From Chlamydiota bacterium (GTDB taxonomy: Bacteria; Chlamydiota; Chlamydiia; Chlamydiales; Rhabdochlamydiaceae), in contig JABDCT010000010.1 of assembly GCA_013287985.1 (NCBI GenBank), positions 1 through 38,973 of the forward strand: DNA of 38,973 nucleotides, written 5' to 3'. This document shows, in pieces, positions 25,316-34,270 of this stretch. The position numbers were made by a program, and so were the translations under genes. The notes beneath the pieces are model-generated. The model ran no database searches and was not told the origin of the DNA. It saw nothing but the letters and a program-made list of their open reading frames with translations. Within the stretch, counting starts at the first letter, position 1; every line of letters begins with the position of its first letter.

Positions 25316-25932
25316 GCGCTTCCCTAGATGACATCTCGGCTCTTTTGCCCAGTAGTTGTTTTGCTTTCGAGCTTCCGCTTTACCCGACAGAAAAAAAGCG
25401 CGAGCTAAAAAAGCGCCACCTTCTGCCCGATTTTAGCGAGCTCGCTGACGAGATCTCCTTTGCGACTATGCATGCCGGCTATAGCGAAGAGGGAGTGCGC
25501 TTCGACGTCGAAGTGAGCAAGCCTTTTGAAGATATCCATGACTCTGTCGAGCTTTTCATCGATACCAGAGCCATGAAAAATGCGGGGTTTCCCACGCGTT
25601 TCTGCCACCACTTTCTGATTTTTCCTCAAGCAGTGGATGGCATCATTGCACAAGAGATCACGCGCTTTCGCACCGAAGATGCCCACCCGCTCTGCAATCC
25701 CGATGATCTGAAGGTGCACGGAGAGGTGGGGCGCCGCAAGTGGGCGGTACAAATTTTTATTCCCTCGCAATGTTTGCACGGATATGATCCCACAGCATTC
25801 AAGAAGATGGGATTTGCCTATCGCATTAATCGCCAGGGTGGCGAGCCGCAGCACTTCACGCTCTCATCGCGCTATATCGCTATAGAGCAGCATCCCAGCT
25901 TGTGGAGCACCTTAAACTTTGTGGAGGAGTAA
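25312..25932 (+). CDS. Conserved protein of unknown function (CT283-like position)
   Basis: A 206-residue soluble protein. I prefer the ATG at 25312, which overlaps the preceding stop as ATGA, over a TTG six bases earlier. Features are an acidic/hydrophobic N-terminus, then a beta-rich domain with [48 protein letters not shown] and [21 protein letters not shown]. This strand pattern is reminiscent of the carbohydrate-binding family 9-like fold (DVEV...VELFIDTR), but the match is weak. It shares its last base with the gcvH start, and in C. trachomatis a conserved gene of unknown function (CT283) holds this position beside gcvH. Confidence 0.75.
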   Translation: MSASLDDISALLPSSCFAFELPLYPTEKKRELKKRHLLPDFSELADEISFATMHAGYSEEGVRFDVEVSKPFEDIHDSVELFIDTRAMKNAGFPTRFCHHFLIFPQAVDGIIAQEITRFRTEDAHPLCNPDDLKVHGEVGRRKWAVQIFIPSQCLHGYDPTAFKKMGFAYRINRQGGEPQHFTLSSRYIAIEQHPSLWSTLNFVEE

Positions 25933-26291
25933 TGAGATTCGCCCAGTCGCACGAATGGATTAGTCTTTCAGATGACATTGGTACAGTCGGCATTTCGCGG
26001 TATGCCCAAAAAGAGCTCGGCGAAGTCGTCTACGTCGAACTGCCGCCCGTCGGAAAAAAAGTAAAGGCCGGAGAGGAAGTCGCAGTCCTCGAATCGACAA
26101 AAGCAGCGGCTGATATCTATGCCCCCGTTTCCGGAGAGATTGTCGCTGTGAATGAGCGCCTAAAATCAGAAATGGAACTCCTCAATCAGAGCCCCGAAAA
26201 AGAGGGTTGGCTCTTCCAAATCCGCGTGACGGACACAAGCGAACTTGACACATTGTTAAATGATAAGCAATATCTCGAGTTAACCTCCTAA
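25932..26291 (+). CDS. gcvH: Glycine cleavage system H-like lipoyl protein
   Basis: A 119-residue lipoyl-carrier protein. HEWISL opens the domain, [24 protein letters not shown] is the classic GcvH segment, and the lipoylated lysine lies in [19 protein letters not shown]. The ATG at 25932 has GGAGG before it; longer TTG starts are less likely. Chlamydiae keep GcvH without the full cleavage system, so it may act as a lipoyl relay for the 2-oxoacid dehydrogenases. That would fit the octanoate/lipoate transferase at 20326. Confidence 0.93.
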   Translation: MRFAQSHEWISLSDDIGTVGISRYAQKELGEVVYVELPPVGKKVKAGEEVAVLESTKAAADIYAPVSGEIVAVNERLKSEMELLNQSPEKEGWLFQIRVTDTSELDTLLNDKQYLELTS

Positions 26292-26309
26292 TTGGCGGAG
26301 CACTCTATC

Positions 26310-29093
26310 ATGCGCAAAAAATATATTCTCTTCGTGGTTCTTGGCGTTTTTTTTGCTTGGGGCCTTCTTATTTTTCACAAACCCTTGATGGAAAAAGGGG
26401 CTGCATACGTCCTTCGCGACAAACTGGTATATGAAAGCCTTGTCTTTCAAGATGGGAAGTTCACGCTATCCGGCGTGCGCATCCGCCAGGGCGAAGATCT
26501 CATTTTGATCGATCGCGTCTTGGTGCGTCCCTCGCTTACATTTAAAAATACGCTCCTCAAAACCGATCTGACGCGCCATGCGCTCCATCCGCTGCTGAAG
26601 CTGCTCATGCCTCACACTTTTTATATGCTTAAATTCGATGTGCCGAGCGGTCTCATTGAGATGGGCAAGCAGCGCTTCTATTTCACCTTCGAAAGCTCTG
26701 CGGAAAAAGATGCACTTGGAACGCTTAAAGTCTCTCTCGATCCGGGCTTGATCAGCCACCCCTTTCTCCTCTCGCATTTTGAGATGCGCGATGGCCAGCT
26801 GCACGCTCAAGTGAAGATGCAAGAGGTCGAAACACAGCAGCTCGTCAAACTGCTCCCCCTCCTTGTCTCGCACTTTCCGCGCGGGTGGGAAGGGACGCAA
26901 GGCCTACTCGATCTCGAGGGCCATGTGATGCTCTCGTCAAACGGTGCGCTCGATGAGCTTTCTGCTCAATTCGTCTGGGAGCGGGGCGAGCTTATGCACC
27001 CCGAAGCGCATATCGCTCTGAAAGCAGAACGCTTAGAGGGCACGCTTCTCTACACAGAACCCGCAGAAAAATTGCCGATCTGGAAGCAGATCCACTCTTC
27101 GCTCATCGTGCAAAAAGGTTCGCTGCAATTCAACGATGGTCTCTTAAGCGAGCTGTCGGGTCAAATCGATATCGATCCGCAAAATGATCCCGCATTTAAT
27201 GTGAACGGCTCATTCAATGGACTTGGGTTCAACATCGAAGGCAAAGGGGGATTGCATGAGGATCAGACCTACTGGGTCGATGCGTCGCTTCTGTGCAACG
27301 ACAAGAGTAGCGCTTTTCTCTCCCTCTGCAGTCCCGATCCAGATGTTTTCGTGACAGAGGCAGAGCTCTACCATTGCGGACCAGCCGCTCTTGAAGCGGG
27401 CTGCCGTCTGCTTGCTCAATTTAATCCCGCTTTTGAGGCGTGGAAAGTGGCTAATGGGACAGTGAAGGGCAAGGTCATGGCGATCTTTAAAGGAGAGCGC
27501 CTCTCAGAGCTCGAACTCACTGATGTGAGCGGAGAAAAACTGACCTTGAAAAAAGCAGACAGAGCGATCAGACTCGATCAGGTTAAGCTAGCAGGTTCCT
27601 GCACAGGTCCAAGAGCACGTCTCAAAGGGGAGATCGGACTCGAAGCCGACTGCGAAGCCGCCGGACTCTTCGGGCTTCCTTTGCCCAGCGGCGCAGCGCA
27701 TCTCTCCTCTCATCTCACCTTTAAAAAGGGGCGTATGGAGGTGAGTGGTTCGCTCGACTATGTGAGCCAGCTGAATCTGCAATTTGGATTTGTCAGCCCC
27801 TCTCTGTTTCCCACCCTGTCCGAGTGTGAAAATGGCTGGGTGCGCGCAGAGCACGTGCCTCCCTCTTTTTATCAACCTTTCATCAAACTCGTGCACAAAG
27901 ATCTGGAAATGGCGGGTGTACTTGATCTCTTCGGCACTTTTGATCAGGGCGGCCTCGAACTGTCGCTGCAATGCGATCAGTTTGTGTTGAAATCGCCTCT
28001 CTTTGAACTCAAGGCTCCTTTGATCGGCGAGAAAGACCCCCTGCTCCTCTCGACGCAAGGGAGATGCAAACTCACCTACAAAGACCAGGAGCTGAGGATC
28101 GATCTGCCGCTGCGCGATGCGACACTAAACGCGATCGAAGGGATCGATGCTGAGTTTTCCCTTGTCAATCATGGAGATCCTCATGAGTTTGACTTTAGCT
28201 TATCTGCTCAGACACCATTTGGAGACGTAGCAATCCCCACCGGTTCTATCGAGAAAGGCAAAGTCGAGTTAAAGCAGTTTACTGCCGGAGGATGGAAGGG
28301 AGATCTCGCTCTCCTTGCTACTAAAGAGGGTTTTAGCATGACACAGCTCGACATCAAAAATGAGCTGCTCGCGCTACACGGCGAAGGCGATCTAGTGATG
28401 GATGGACCCTCTATGCGCGCAACCCTCGCGATGCAGGGAAGTTATGCCGGCAGAGCATTTACAGCAACGGAGCCCGTGCGCATCGGGTTTGCACCTGAGA
28501 TGGGATGGATCTTTTCCCAGGTCGATCTAGAAGCAGATGGAGTCCATTTTTCCTGCGACCATATGGAATACCTCCTTGCGAACCACCAACTTTCCGCACG
28601 CGGCTGCCATTTTGCTGTCGGGCGCCTCGCCAATTTGCCGATGCAAGAGATCAATGGCACCTGCTCTTTGGAGATTAAGGATGAGCGCGCGCTCTTCACC
28701 GGTGAAATCGGCGCTGAACCCTTCAGCCTCGAACTTGCACTCTCTCCGCTTGAAAAAGGGCGCACCTGCCGCCTTCTGATCGGCGCAGATCAACTGCTCT
28801 TAGAGGGCATGTGGAAGAGTGGCTCCCTTGCGTGGGACACGATTAAAGGAGCTCTTGGTAGCACCCGCTGCGATTTTAAGTGCTCTTCCAAAGAGGGCGT
28901 ACTCATCGGAAATGCGCATTTTGAAGGCGCCAGCCTTCTCGGCAAAATGATCGGCGCGCTCGAAGGAGATGTCGAGGGCGAACTCCTGATGCAACCCGAG
29001 TGGGCATTTTCAGGCAAAGTGCGCACAGGGGGCGAATCCAAAACCGTTTCCCTCAGCGGCACGGTCCAAGACCCTAAAGTATGCGTGGAATAA
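26310..29093 (+). CDS. Large AsmA-like envelope protein
   Basis: A 927-residue protein with an N-terminal membrane anchor (MRKKYILFVVLGVFFAWGLL) and a long periplasmic part made of repeated beta strands (KFTLSGVRI, HAQVKMQEVE, GKGGLHEDQTYWVDASLL, DLSGTVQDPKVCVE-like ending SLSGTVQDPKV). This resembles AsmA/TamB/YhdP-type bridges, which carry phospholipids or help outer-membrane protein insertion. I chose the ATG at 26310, preceded by GGCGGAG, over a TTG 18 bases upstream. It shares its last base with the comF start. The family call is from architecture, since no short motif decides it. Confidence 0.6.
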   Translation: MRKKYILFVVLGVFFAWGLLIFHKPLMEKGAAYVLRDKLVYESLVFQDGKFTLSGVRIRQGEDLILIDRVLVRPSLTFKNTLLKTDLTRHALHPLLKLLMPHTFYMLKFDVPSGLIEMGKQRFYFTFESSAEKDALGTLKVSLDPGLISHPFLLSHFEMRDGQLHAQVKMQEVETQQLVKLLPLLVSHFPRGWEGTQGLLDLEGHVMLSSNGALDELSAQFVWERGELMHPEAHIALKAERLEGTLLYTEPAEKLPIWKQIHSSLIVQKGSLQFNDGLLSELSGQIDIDPQNDPAFNVNGSFNGLGFNIEGKGGLHEDQTYWVDASLLCNDKSSAFLSLCSPDPDVFVTEAELYHCGPAALEAGCRLLAQFNPAFEAWKVANGTVKGKVMAIFKGERLSELELTDVSGEKLTLKKADRAIRLDQVKLAGSCTGPRARLKGEIGLEADCEAAGLFGLPLPSGAAHLSSHLTFKKGRMEVSGSLDYVSQLNLQFGFVSPSLFPTLSECENGWVRAEHVPPSFYQPFIKLVHKDLEMAGVLDLFGTFDQGGLELSLQCDQFVLKSPLFELKAPLIGEKDPLLLSTQGRCKLTYKDQELRIDLPLRDATLNAIEGIDAEFSLVNHGDPHEFDFSLSAQTPFGDVAIPTGSIEKGKVELKQFTAGGWKGDLALLATKEGFSMTQLDIKNELLALHGEGDLVMDGPSMRATLAMQGSYAGRAFTATEPVRIGFAPEMGWIFSQVDLEADGVHFSCDHMEYLLANHQLSARGCHFAVGRLANLPMQEINGTCSLEIKDERALFTGEIGAEPFSLELALSPLEKGRTCRLLIGADQLLLEGMWKSGSLAWDTIKGALGSTRCDFKCSSKEGVLIGNAHFEGASLLGKMIGALEGDVEGELLMQPEWAFSGKVRTGGESKTVSLSGTVQDPKVCVE

Positions 29094-29761
29094 TGAACCT
29101 TCTCTGCCCCTCTGCTTGCGTGCATTGCAAGCAGGAGGCAGAGGCGCCGCTCTGTAACGCTTGCTTCCAGGAGCTAGAGCTCCTCGATCCGGAAGGCCGC
29201 TGCGTCAAATGCTTTCATGAGATCAACCAGTTGCAGGGAGTCTGTCCCACCTGTCGCCAAAAGAGCAGTCCGATCCGTCGCCTCGCAGCCTGCTTTGAAG
29301 GATTGGGCGCTGCAGGCTCCTTTCTCGCTGAGTATAAAACCTACGGGCGCATCGAACTCGCGCGCGACATCGCCGCTTTCATGGTTCTGCAGTTAGAACG
29401 TCTTCATTGGCCCACGCCCGACATTCTCGTCCCCATCCCTCTGCACTGGACGCGGCGCTTCATCCGCGGATTCAATCAGAGCGAAGAGATCGCAAAAGCC
29501 CTTAGCTCGATGCTCTCCATTCCCATGCAGCGCCTGCTCAAGCGGCAAAGCAGCGGCTTTTCCAGCAGTCAACTCTCCCACGAACAGAGACAGGCGCTCC
29601 CAAAAGATATTTTTACATGGAGACAAGAAGTGGCGATTGAGGAGAAGAACATTCTTTTGCTAGACGACGCTATCGTCACGGGCACCACCTTGCGCTGCGG
29701 TGCCGATACGCTGCAAGAAGGCTCTCCACGAGCGGTCTACGCCTTAACATTTACTATCTAA
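29093..29761 (+). CDS. comF: ComF-family phosphoribosyltransferase-like protein
   Basis: A 222-residue ComF-type protein. The N-terminal zinc-finger-like cysteines are CPSACVHC, CNACF, CVKC and CPTC. The phosphoribosyltransferase domain has DILVPIPLHWTRRFIRGFNQSEEIAK and the PRPP loop ILLLDDAIVTGTT. The family is linked to natural competence and DNA uptake in other bacteria, but other roles are possible here. The ATG at 29093 overlaps the preceding stop by one base. Its last 90 bases (29672-29761) have a diverged copy at 30835-30924. Confidence 0.9.
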   Translation: MNLLCPSACVHCKQEAEAPLCNACFQELELLDPEGRCVKCFHEINQLQGVCPTCRQKSSPIRRLAACFEGLGAAGSFLAEYKTYGRIELARDIAAFMVLQLERLHWPTPDILVPIPLHWTRRFIRGFNQSEEIAKALSSMLSIPMQRLLKRQSSGFSSSQLSHEQRQALPKDIFTWRQEVAIEEKNILLLDDAIVTGTTLRCGADTLQEGSPRAVYALTFTI

Positions 29762-29807
29762 TTTTAGCTTCATGTATAATTGTGTTGTTTTTATTATTAG
29801 GCTATTT

Positions 29808-30731
29808 ATGTCTACAATCCCATTACCCACCGAACTCATTTCGCGCATTTTTGATTTTTTTGATTTGGCTACGATTAAAGACGTCAGGCTAGTGTGCCGG
29901 CAATTTAAATCAAATGCCAATGGATTGCTATCTACTAAATGTCGCTATCTCATAACCATCTTGAACACCTATGAAGCACAGGTTAAAGAAAAGACGAAAG
30001 GGTCCGAGTGCATTATTTCGGATCAGCCACCTGTCAATCCCACTATAGTGAAGATTATGCCGAAAGTGATCGCGGATTATCTTGCCCTAGTCGCTAAATC
30101 ACCCCTCAAAGCGTTTACATCGAGCTATAGCGCGTTTAAAGAGCAGCTCATCGATTCTTTATGCACGATCGCATGTGCCGATGAACTGACGGAAGCTGGC
30201 TCTATAGAAGTACTCGCAAAAGCCCAAAACCGTGTAAGGACCGATTGTTTTTCATTTATGCTCAATTCCACCGCACTGATCGGTGAATGGAGTGAGATGC
30301 CTGATTTTTGGTGTCGTAAGTATGGCAATTACGGCACAGAGGGAGGGTTGCTCCCCTCATTTCAGCTCCATATCAATGATACAAACAGAGCACAATGGAA
30401 GAGCCATGGTCCGGCTTTGGATGATAAGAAGACATTTTTTATTGACGAATGGTTGCCGGGAAAACTTTTTTTAGGAAAAAAAGAGGGCGATACCATCACC
30501 TTTACCTGCTGTGGAAAAGAGATAAAACTTCTACTCAAACAGATGGGGAGTCCAAGGGATGGTGGGAGCCCCTTTGAAATAAGAATGTGGCACAATCAGA
30601 ATACACTTGCTGGTGATTTTGGGCCTGAAAGCTACACTCCTCCCCTTTCTCGAGAAGAGCAAAAAGAGCGCATAAGAGTGTTCTTTCGTGGATATTTGGA
30701 CTCTCTTGGAATGAAAAAGATCCAATTCTAA
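29808..30731 (+). CDS. F-box domain protein 1
   Basis: A 307-residue protein with a eukaryotic-type F-box at residues 6-34 (LPTELISRIFDFFDLATIKDVRLVCRQFKS, read in two halves LPTELISRIFDFF and DLATIKDVRLVCRQFK). F-boxes bind Skp1 of host SCF ubiquitin ligases, so this is a candidate secreted effector that redirects host ubiquitination. The rest has no repeat or known substrate domain but shares [11 protein letters not shown] and WLPGKLFLG with the second F-box protein. I chose the ATG at 29808 by analogy with gene 2 and an AGG site; an upstream ATG at 29772 would extend it by 12 residues. A TATAAT lies at 29775-29780. The stop overlaps the dnaA-tail relic. Confidence 0.85.
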   Translation: MSTIPLPTELISRIFDFFDLATIKDVRLVCRQFKSNANGLLSTKCRYLITILNTYEAQVKEKTKGSECIISDQPPVNPTIVKIMPKVIADYLALVAKSPLKAFTSSYSAFKEQLIDSLCTIACADELTEAGSIEVLAKAQNRVRTDCFSFMLNSTALIGEWSEMPDFWCRKYGNYGTEGGLLPSFQLHINDTNRAQWKSHGPALDDKKTFFIDEWLPGKLFLGKKEGDTITFTCCGKEIKLLLKQMGSPRDGGSPFEIRMWHNQNTLAGDFGPESYTPPLSREEQKERIRVFFRGYLDSLGMKKIQF

Positions 30732-30834
30732 TTCTCTAAATTGCGGCACGCCATCTGGATCTGGCGGCGGAGAGTCTCGTCTTTAGAAGCTTTGTCGGAG
30801 ATCTTTTTCCATGCGTGCAGCAGGGTGGAGCGTG
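30728..30834 (-). pseudogene. Relic of the dnaA 3' end
   Basis: This 107-base piece matches 31842-31948, the end of the intact dnaA, with about 7 differences. It keeps the C-terminal reading [25 protein letters not shown], stop, with Arg changed to Cys once; most other differences are synonymous. It ends abruptly in the middle of the dnaA DNA-binding domain at about 30834. The relic's stop overlaps the F-box 1 stop in the convergent way that intact dnaA overlaps F-box 2. Confidence 0.9.
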
Positions 30835-30924
30835 GTTGTCACGGCCACCACTGAGCGCTGTGCAGCGGATACTTTACAAGAAGGCTCTCCTCGCGCAATA
30901 TATGCGCTAACTTTCATCACTTGA
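30835..30924 (+). pseudogene. Relic of a comF 3' end
   Basis: Thirty codons, reading VVTATTERCAADTLQEGS and PRAIYALTFIT then TGA, aligned without gaps to the comF end (IVTGTT..., 29672-29761). By hand count about 62 of 90 bases and 22 of 29 residues agree, with differences concentrated in third codon positions. It therefore diverged while coding. It lies directly against the dnaA relic at about 30834 and ends 3 bases before the F-box 2 ATG. Confidence 0.88.
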
Positions 30925-30927
30925 TCT

Positions 30928-31845
30928 ATGTCTATATTCGAACTACCTAATGAAAAGATCTACGAGTTATTCAACTGGTGCGATTTAACAACTATTTGTA
31001 ATTTACGGATTGTTTGTCATCGATTTAAATTAGTATCCGAAGCGGTATTAGTTGAACGGTACAAGTTTATCACCACACTTATTAACAAATACGATGCTCA
31101 GGTCAAAGAGCTATCTAAAGGGGCTGCATGCCTTATTTCAGATCAGCCGCACGACAATATTGATATTAAGAAGATAAAACCGAAAGAAATTGCGGATTTT
31201 CTTGCCCTTCTAGCGACAGCTCCTCTAAAAGCATGCACGTTGAGCTATCGCGCATTTAAAGAGTCTCTTATCGGTGCTTTGTGTACGATCGACTGTGTAG
31301 ACAAGATAATAGATTCAGACTCTTTAGGAGTGCTTGAAAGAGCAAAAAATCGCGTTAAGGGCGTCATATATCTTATTCGAGAACCTGCAGTAGTATGTGG
31401 AGAACGGAATGTCGATGATAAATTAGGTCGAGGACATGGAAATTATGGTACAGAAGGAGGACTGCTTGCCTCTGTTAGAATTGGCATCTCTTCCACAATA
31501 TCCCGAAATAGAGGCTTCCTAAAACTTGAGGGCAACATATCTGGAGACAACGACATTATAATCGATAATTGGTTGCCTGGTAAGCTGTTTTTAGGAATAA
31601 GAGAAGGAGACAGCATCGTATTTCCCTTGGGAAATAGAGAAATACAACTTGTCTGTAGAGAGAGAAGCACTCAACGGTATCCGTACATCATCTTTCAATA
31701 CATGTTTATCTGCAATTGTGAGGAGTATCTTATTACGAGTCCTGACAACTTCACTCCTCCACTCCCTCAAGCGATTCAAAATACAAAAATCGCAGAGTTA
31801 TTGAAACAGTACGAAGTGTCAATCGGAATGAAGAAGAAAGATTAA
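30928..31845 (+). CDS. F-box domain protein 2
   Basis: A 305-residue paralogue of the 29808 protein, F-box at residues 6-34 ([13 protein letters not shown] and [16 protein letters not shown]). The two share long blocks such as [30 protein letters not shown] and WLPGKLFLG but differ in the centre, as expected for effectors that bind different targets. There is no Shine-Dalgarno; only 3 bases separate it from the comF relic stop, so the promoter region present before gene 1 has been lost here. Its stop overlaps that of dnaA convergently. The base composition appears more A/T-rich than in its neighbours. Function as an effector is inference. Confidence 0.85.
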   Translation: MSIFELPNEKIYELFNWCDLTTICNLRIVCHRFKLVSEAVLVERYKFITTLINKYDAQVKELSKGAACLISDQPHDNIDIKKIKPKEIADFLALLATAPLKACTLSYRAFKESLIGALCTIDCVDKIIDSDSLGVLERAKNRVKGVIYLIREPAVVCGERNVDDKLGRGHGNYGTEGGLLASVRIGISSTISRNRGFLKLEGNISGDNDIIIDNWLPGKLFLGIREGDSIVFPLGNREIQLVCRERSTQRYPYIIFQYMFICNCEEYLITSPDNFTPPLPQAIQNTKIAELLKQYEVSIGMKKKD

Positions 31846-33179
31846 TTCTCTAAATTGCGGCGCGCCATCTGGATCTGGCGGCGGAGAGTCTCATCTTTAG
31901 ACGCTTTGTCTGAGATCTTTTTCCATGCGTGCAGCAGGGTGGAGTGTGTTTTTCCGCCAAATGCTGCAGCTAATTTAATGAGTGAATCATTGATCAGTTC
32001 TTTCGCAAGGTACATAGCGACTTGTCTCGGGAATGCGACATTCTTACAGCGCGAGGCGCTGCACAAGTCGGTGACGCGCACATCGAAGATCGCAGCGACG
32101 CTTTTCAAAATGTTTTCCACAGAGATACGCTTCATGCCCACTTGAGGCTGGAAGAGTTCGCCGAGCATTTTTTCCACAATATCTTGATTCATGTCGACGC
32201 CCATCATGCGGCTGTAGGCAGCTAGGCGATTGAGCGCGCCTTCGAGCTGGCGTACGTTGCTGTAGACGCGTTCTGCGATGAAGAAAGCGAGTTTCGAGGG
32301 GAGTGAGAGACCTTTGAGTTCCGCTTTGTGCTGCAGAATCGCGACGCGCGTTTCCAGATCGGGCGTGCCCACGCTGGCGACGAGTCCCCATTCCATGCGC
32401 GCGATGATGCGCTCTGAGAGCTTGAGCTGGCTTGGCGGCTTGTCGCTTGTGATTACGATCTGTTTGTTCTGCTGAATAAGTGCTTCAAAGGTGTTGCAGA
32501 ACTCCTCTTCGAAGTTGGGGCGATTCTGCAAAAACTGGATATCGTCGATGAGCAGGACGTCGAGAGTGCGGTAGAAGCGTTTCATCTTGTCGATAGATTT
32601 AGATTTGAGATGCTCGACGAGTTCGTTGATGAAACCTTCCGTCGTGATGTAGTGCATCTTGGCTCGCCGCTGATTCTTGCGGATCTCATGCGCGATCGCT
32701 TGGAGAAGATGCGTCTTGCCCAAACCTACGCCCCCGTGGATGAAGAGGGGATTGTAGGACTTGCCGGGCTTAGCTGCGACACCAAGAGCCGCAGATTTGA
32801 CAAACTGGTTGGCGGGACCTTCGATGAAGTGGGGGAACGTGTAGAGCGGGTTGAGCACAAGTTCGCCTTCGACAGGCGCAGGTGCGCTTTCTATTGTCGG
32901 AGCAGGTTCTGCGCGGCTTTTTTTCACTTCTGCCACAACAAAAGTGACCATAAGTGCGCCTGCTGCATCGGTGGGGATGAAGTTCTCCAGCTCTTTCTTG
33001 TAATTGTCGAGAAGGTACTCTTGCACGAAGATGTTGGGCACTTCCAGCACGAGGCGCTCTTCGCTGCTTGCGTGCACGTGAATCGGTGCGATCCAGTTTT
33101 GGAATTCAGTGGCACTGCAGCACTCTTGAATGGCGCTGAGGAACTCTTCCCAGCACTGGTTCGGCGTTTTGGTCAACAT
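31842..33179 (-). CDS. dnaA: Chromosomal replication initiator DnaA (paralogue at the CT275-type locus)
   Basis: A 445-residue AAA+ initiator. Domain I is at the start ([22 protein letters not shown]). The ATPase has Walker [14 protein letters not shown], Walker [15 protein letters not shown] and the sensor/arginine-finger region [15 protein letters not shown]. Domain IV ends with the DnaA signature [20 protein letters not shown] and [12 protein letters not shown]. Chlamydiae carry two dnaA genes, and this is the one next to the cell-division cluster. I see no cluster of DnaA boxes or origin here. The 3' end overlaps the F-box 2 stop, and a partial copy of it lies at 30728-30834. Confidence 0.95.
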   Translation of the reverse strand: MLTKTPNQCWEEFLSAIQECCSATEFQNWIAPIHVHASSEERLVLEVPNIFVQEYLLDNYKKELENFIPTDAAGALMVTFVVAEVKKSRAEPAPTIESAPAPVEGELVLNPLYTFPHFIEGPANQFVKSAALGVAAKPGKSYNPLFIHGGVGLGKTHLLQAIAHEIRKNQRRAKMHYITTEGFINELVEHLKSKSIDKMKRFYRTLDVLLIDDIQFLQNRPNFEEEFCNTFEALIQQNKQIVITSDKPPSQLKLSERIIARMEWGLVASVGTPDLETRVAILQHKAELKGLSLPSKLAFFIAERVYSNVRQLEGALNRLAAYSRMMGVDMNQDIVEKMLGELFQPQVGMKRISVENILKSVAAIFDVRVTDLCSASRCKNVAFPRQVAMYLAKELINDSLIKLAAAFGGKTHSTLLHAWKKISDKASKDETLRRQIQMARRNLEN

Positions 33180-33191
33180 ATGTTCCGCACA

Positions 33192-33219
33192 TTATTATCG
33201 CGAAAAACAAAGCTGGCAA
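33192..33219 (-). promoter_or_regulatory. Candidate dnaA promoter
   Basis: On the minus strand TTGCCA (33214-33219) and TAATAA (33192-33197), 16 bases apart. The predicted start leaves only about six bases before the dnaA ATG at 33179, with GGA as the sole ribosome-binding remnant. Confidence 0.45.
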
Positions 33220-33257
33220 GTGAAGAGTATAAGTCATTGAGAAAAGGGGAGATGAAC

Positions 33258-33656
33258 CTAAGATGAATAGGCGAGAATCAGCGCTGTTGCTTGATCAGCG
33301 ATGTGCGGATTAGGAACGATCTGCAGATTCTTCGCTTGCGTCAGCGCTTGCTTCTTGTAGCCAAGGGCAAAGAGCGCTTTCGCGCGATTGAGCTGGGTAG
33401 GGAGATGTGTCGGATCCACTTTGAGGGCGCGTTCGATGTAGCTGAGTGCCATCAGATTTTTCCCCATCTGCAGATAGAGTGCGCCTAGTGTTTGCAAATC
33501 GTAGCTGTTTGTTGGATTGAGAACGACGAGCGCTTCGAAGAAGGTGAGGGCAAGATCATACTTGCCCTGTTTAAGGTAGGAGTAGCCGACAAAGCGGATA
33601 TCATCCAGCTCTTCCGTTCCCCATCCTAAAATTTCTTTCCATTCTTCTGCTGCCAT
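33258..33656 (-). CDS. TPR-repeat small protein (CT274-like)
   Basis: A 132-residue protein starting MAAEEWKEILGWGTEELDDIRF, supported by an AAAGGGTGA site. I did not use the longer in-frame start at 33704 because it overlaps the upstream gene. Tetratricopeptide helices are clear (GYSYLKQGKYDLALTFFEAL, LGALYLQMGKNLMALSYIERAL, AKALFALGYKKQALTQAKNL). By position and length it corresponds to CT274 of Chlamydia, beside dnaA. A chaperone-like role such as that of type III secretion SycD-type chaperones is conceivable from the TPR fold, but not shown. Confidence 0.82.
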   Translation of the reverse strand: MAAEEWKEILGWGTEELDDIRFVGYSYLKQGKYDLALTFFEALVVLNPTNSYDLQTLGALYLQMGKNLMALSYIERALKVDPTHLPTQLNRAKALFALGYKKQALTQAKNLQIVPNPHIADQATALILAYSS

Positions 33657-33663
33657 AGAGAGT

Positions 33664-34122
33664 TCACCCTTTACTATATTGATTGCGCTTCGAATTGATT
33701 TCAACCTGGGAAATGTCAGAGGTCTTCATCTGGTTAAAAAAAGAAATGAGAATCTGCTTTTCGCGCTGCTTGATTTCGCTGAGGTGGCTCTCTTTCCCAC
33801 CGATTTCCATCTGCTTTAGTTTTTGGAGCTGGACCTCCTGCTTGTCAGGGGAGCCTAGGCGGGGAAGAGTGGTCTCCGCAAAGACTCTTCTCGACTTGGA
33901 AACATCGGGTGGAGGAGCGAATTCTCCCCATGGAGCCCGCCTTTTGTTGAGTTCAAAAAGCGTATCAAATTCGGAGAAAACCGGCTCGGTGACCTCTATG
34001 CGGGTGCGATAGGGAATGTTGCCGGAATCTTTTAGGAGCGCCTCATCGAGGATCTGCCTGTCTTGGGCATAGCGCGTGTGCGCCTCAATGGGGAGATTAT
34101 AGTTGTAAATCGAATCAGCCAT
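33664..34122 (-). CDS. Conserved chlamydial protein of unknown function (CT273-like)
   Basis: A 152-residue soluble, charged protein. The start MADSIYNYNLPIEAHTRYAQ is preceded by GAGAAGG. The C-terminal half is helical (QEVQLQKLKQMEIGGKE, LSEIKQREKQILISFFNQM). No known domain is seen. It ends 8 bases before the TPR gene and probably shares its transcript with it and dnaA. It is divergent from mraZ with 168 bases between, where repeats facing each way can be seen. Confidence 0.75.
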   Translation of the reverse strand: MADSIYNYNLPIEAHTRYAQDRQILDEALLKDSGNIPYRTRIEVTEPVFSEFDTLFELNKRRAPWGEFAPPPDVSKSRRVFAETTLPRLGSPDKQEVQLQKLKQMEIGGKESHLSEIKQREKQILISFFNQMKTSDISQVEINSKRNQYSKG

Positions 34123-34170
34123 ACCTTCTCTATCGGATTATAGTGTTAAATAATCAAGTAATTATTTTAA

Positions 34171-34185
34171 TCCCACCGATTACCA
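34171..34185 (-). promoter_or_regulatory. Possible MraZ-type repeat pair upstream of the CT273-like gene
   Basis: On the minus strand TGGTA-ATCGG-TGGGA, two TGG-boxes with ten-base periodicity, 49 bases before the gene start. This is close to the pattern of TGGGN boxes with 5-base spacers described for MraZ autoregulation in Escherichia coli. Only two boxes are good. Confidence 0.35.
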
Positions 34186-34239
34186 CCGGCTGCAAGCCGT
34201 TGATTTACTGTAATTTGTGGGTGTGTTTTGCAAAATGGA

Positions 34240-34268
34240 TTGCGAACATTGCCATTTGGTTGTTAAAT
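34240..34268 (+). promoter_or_regulatory. Candidate mraZ-cluster promoter
   Basis: TTGCGA (34240-34245) and TTAAAT (34263-34268), 17 bases apart, directly before the TGG-box pair at 34271. Transcription would start near 34275. Confidence 0.4.
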
Positions 34269-34270
34269 TG

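Noticed and set aside
30728-30924. A new small gene between the F-box genes
   Set aside because: The whole stretch is explained by the dnaA and comF relics.
33180-33257. Replication origin or DnaA-box cluster next to dnaA
   Set aside because: I could find no repeated TTATCCACA-like boxes; the 78 bases are explained by a promoter.
32610-33266. 218-aa plus-strand frame over dnaA
   Set aside because: Complement of the DnaA ATPase domain; no independent support.
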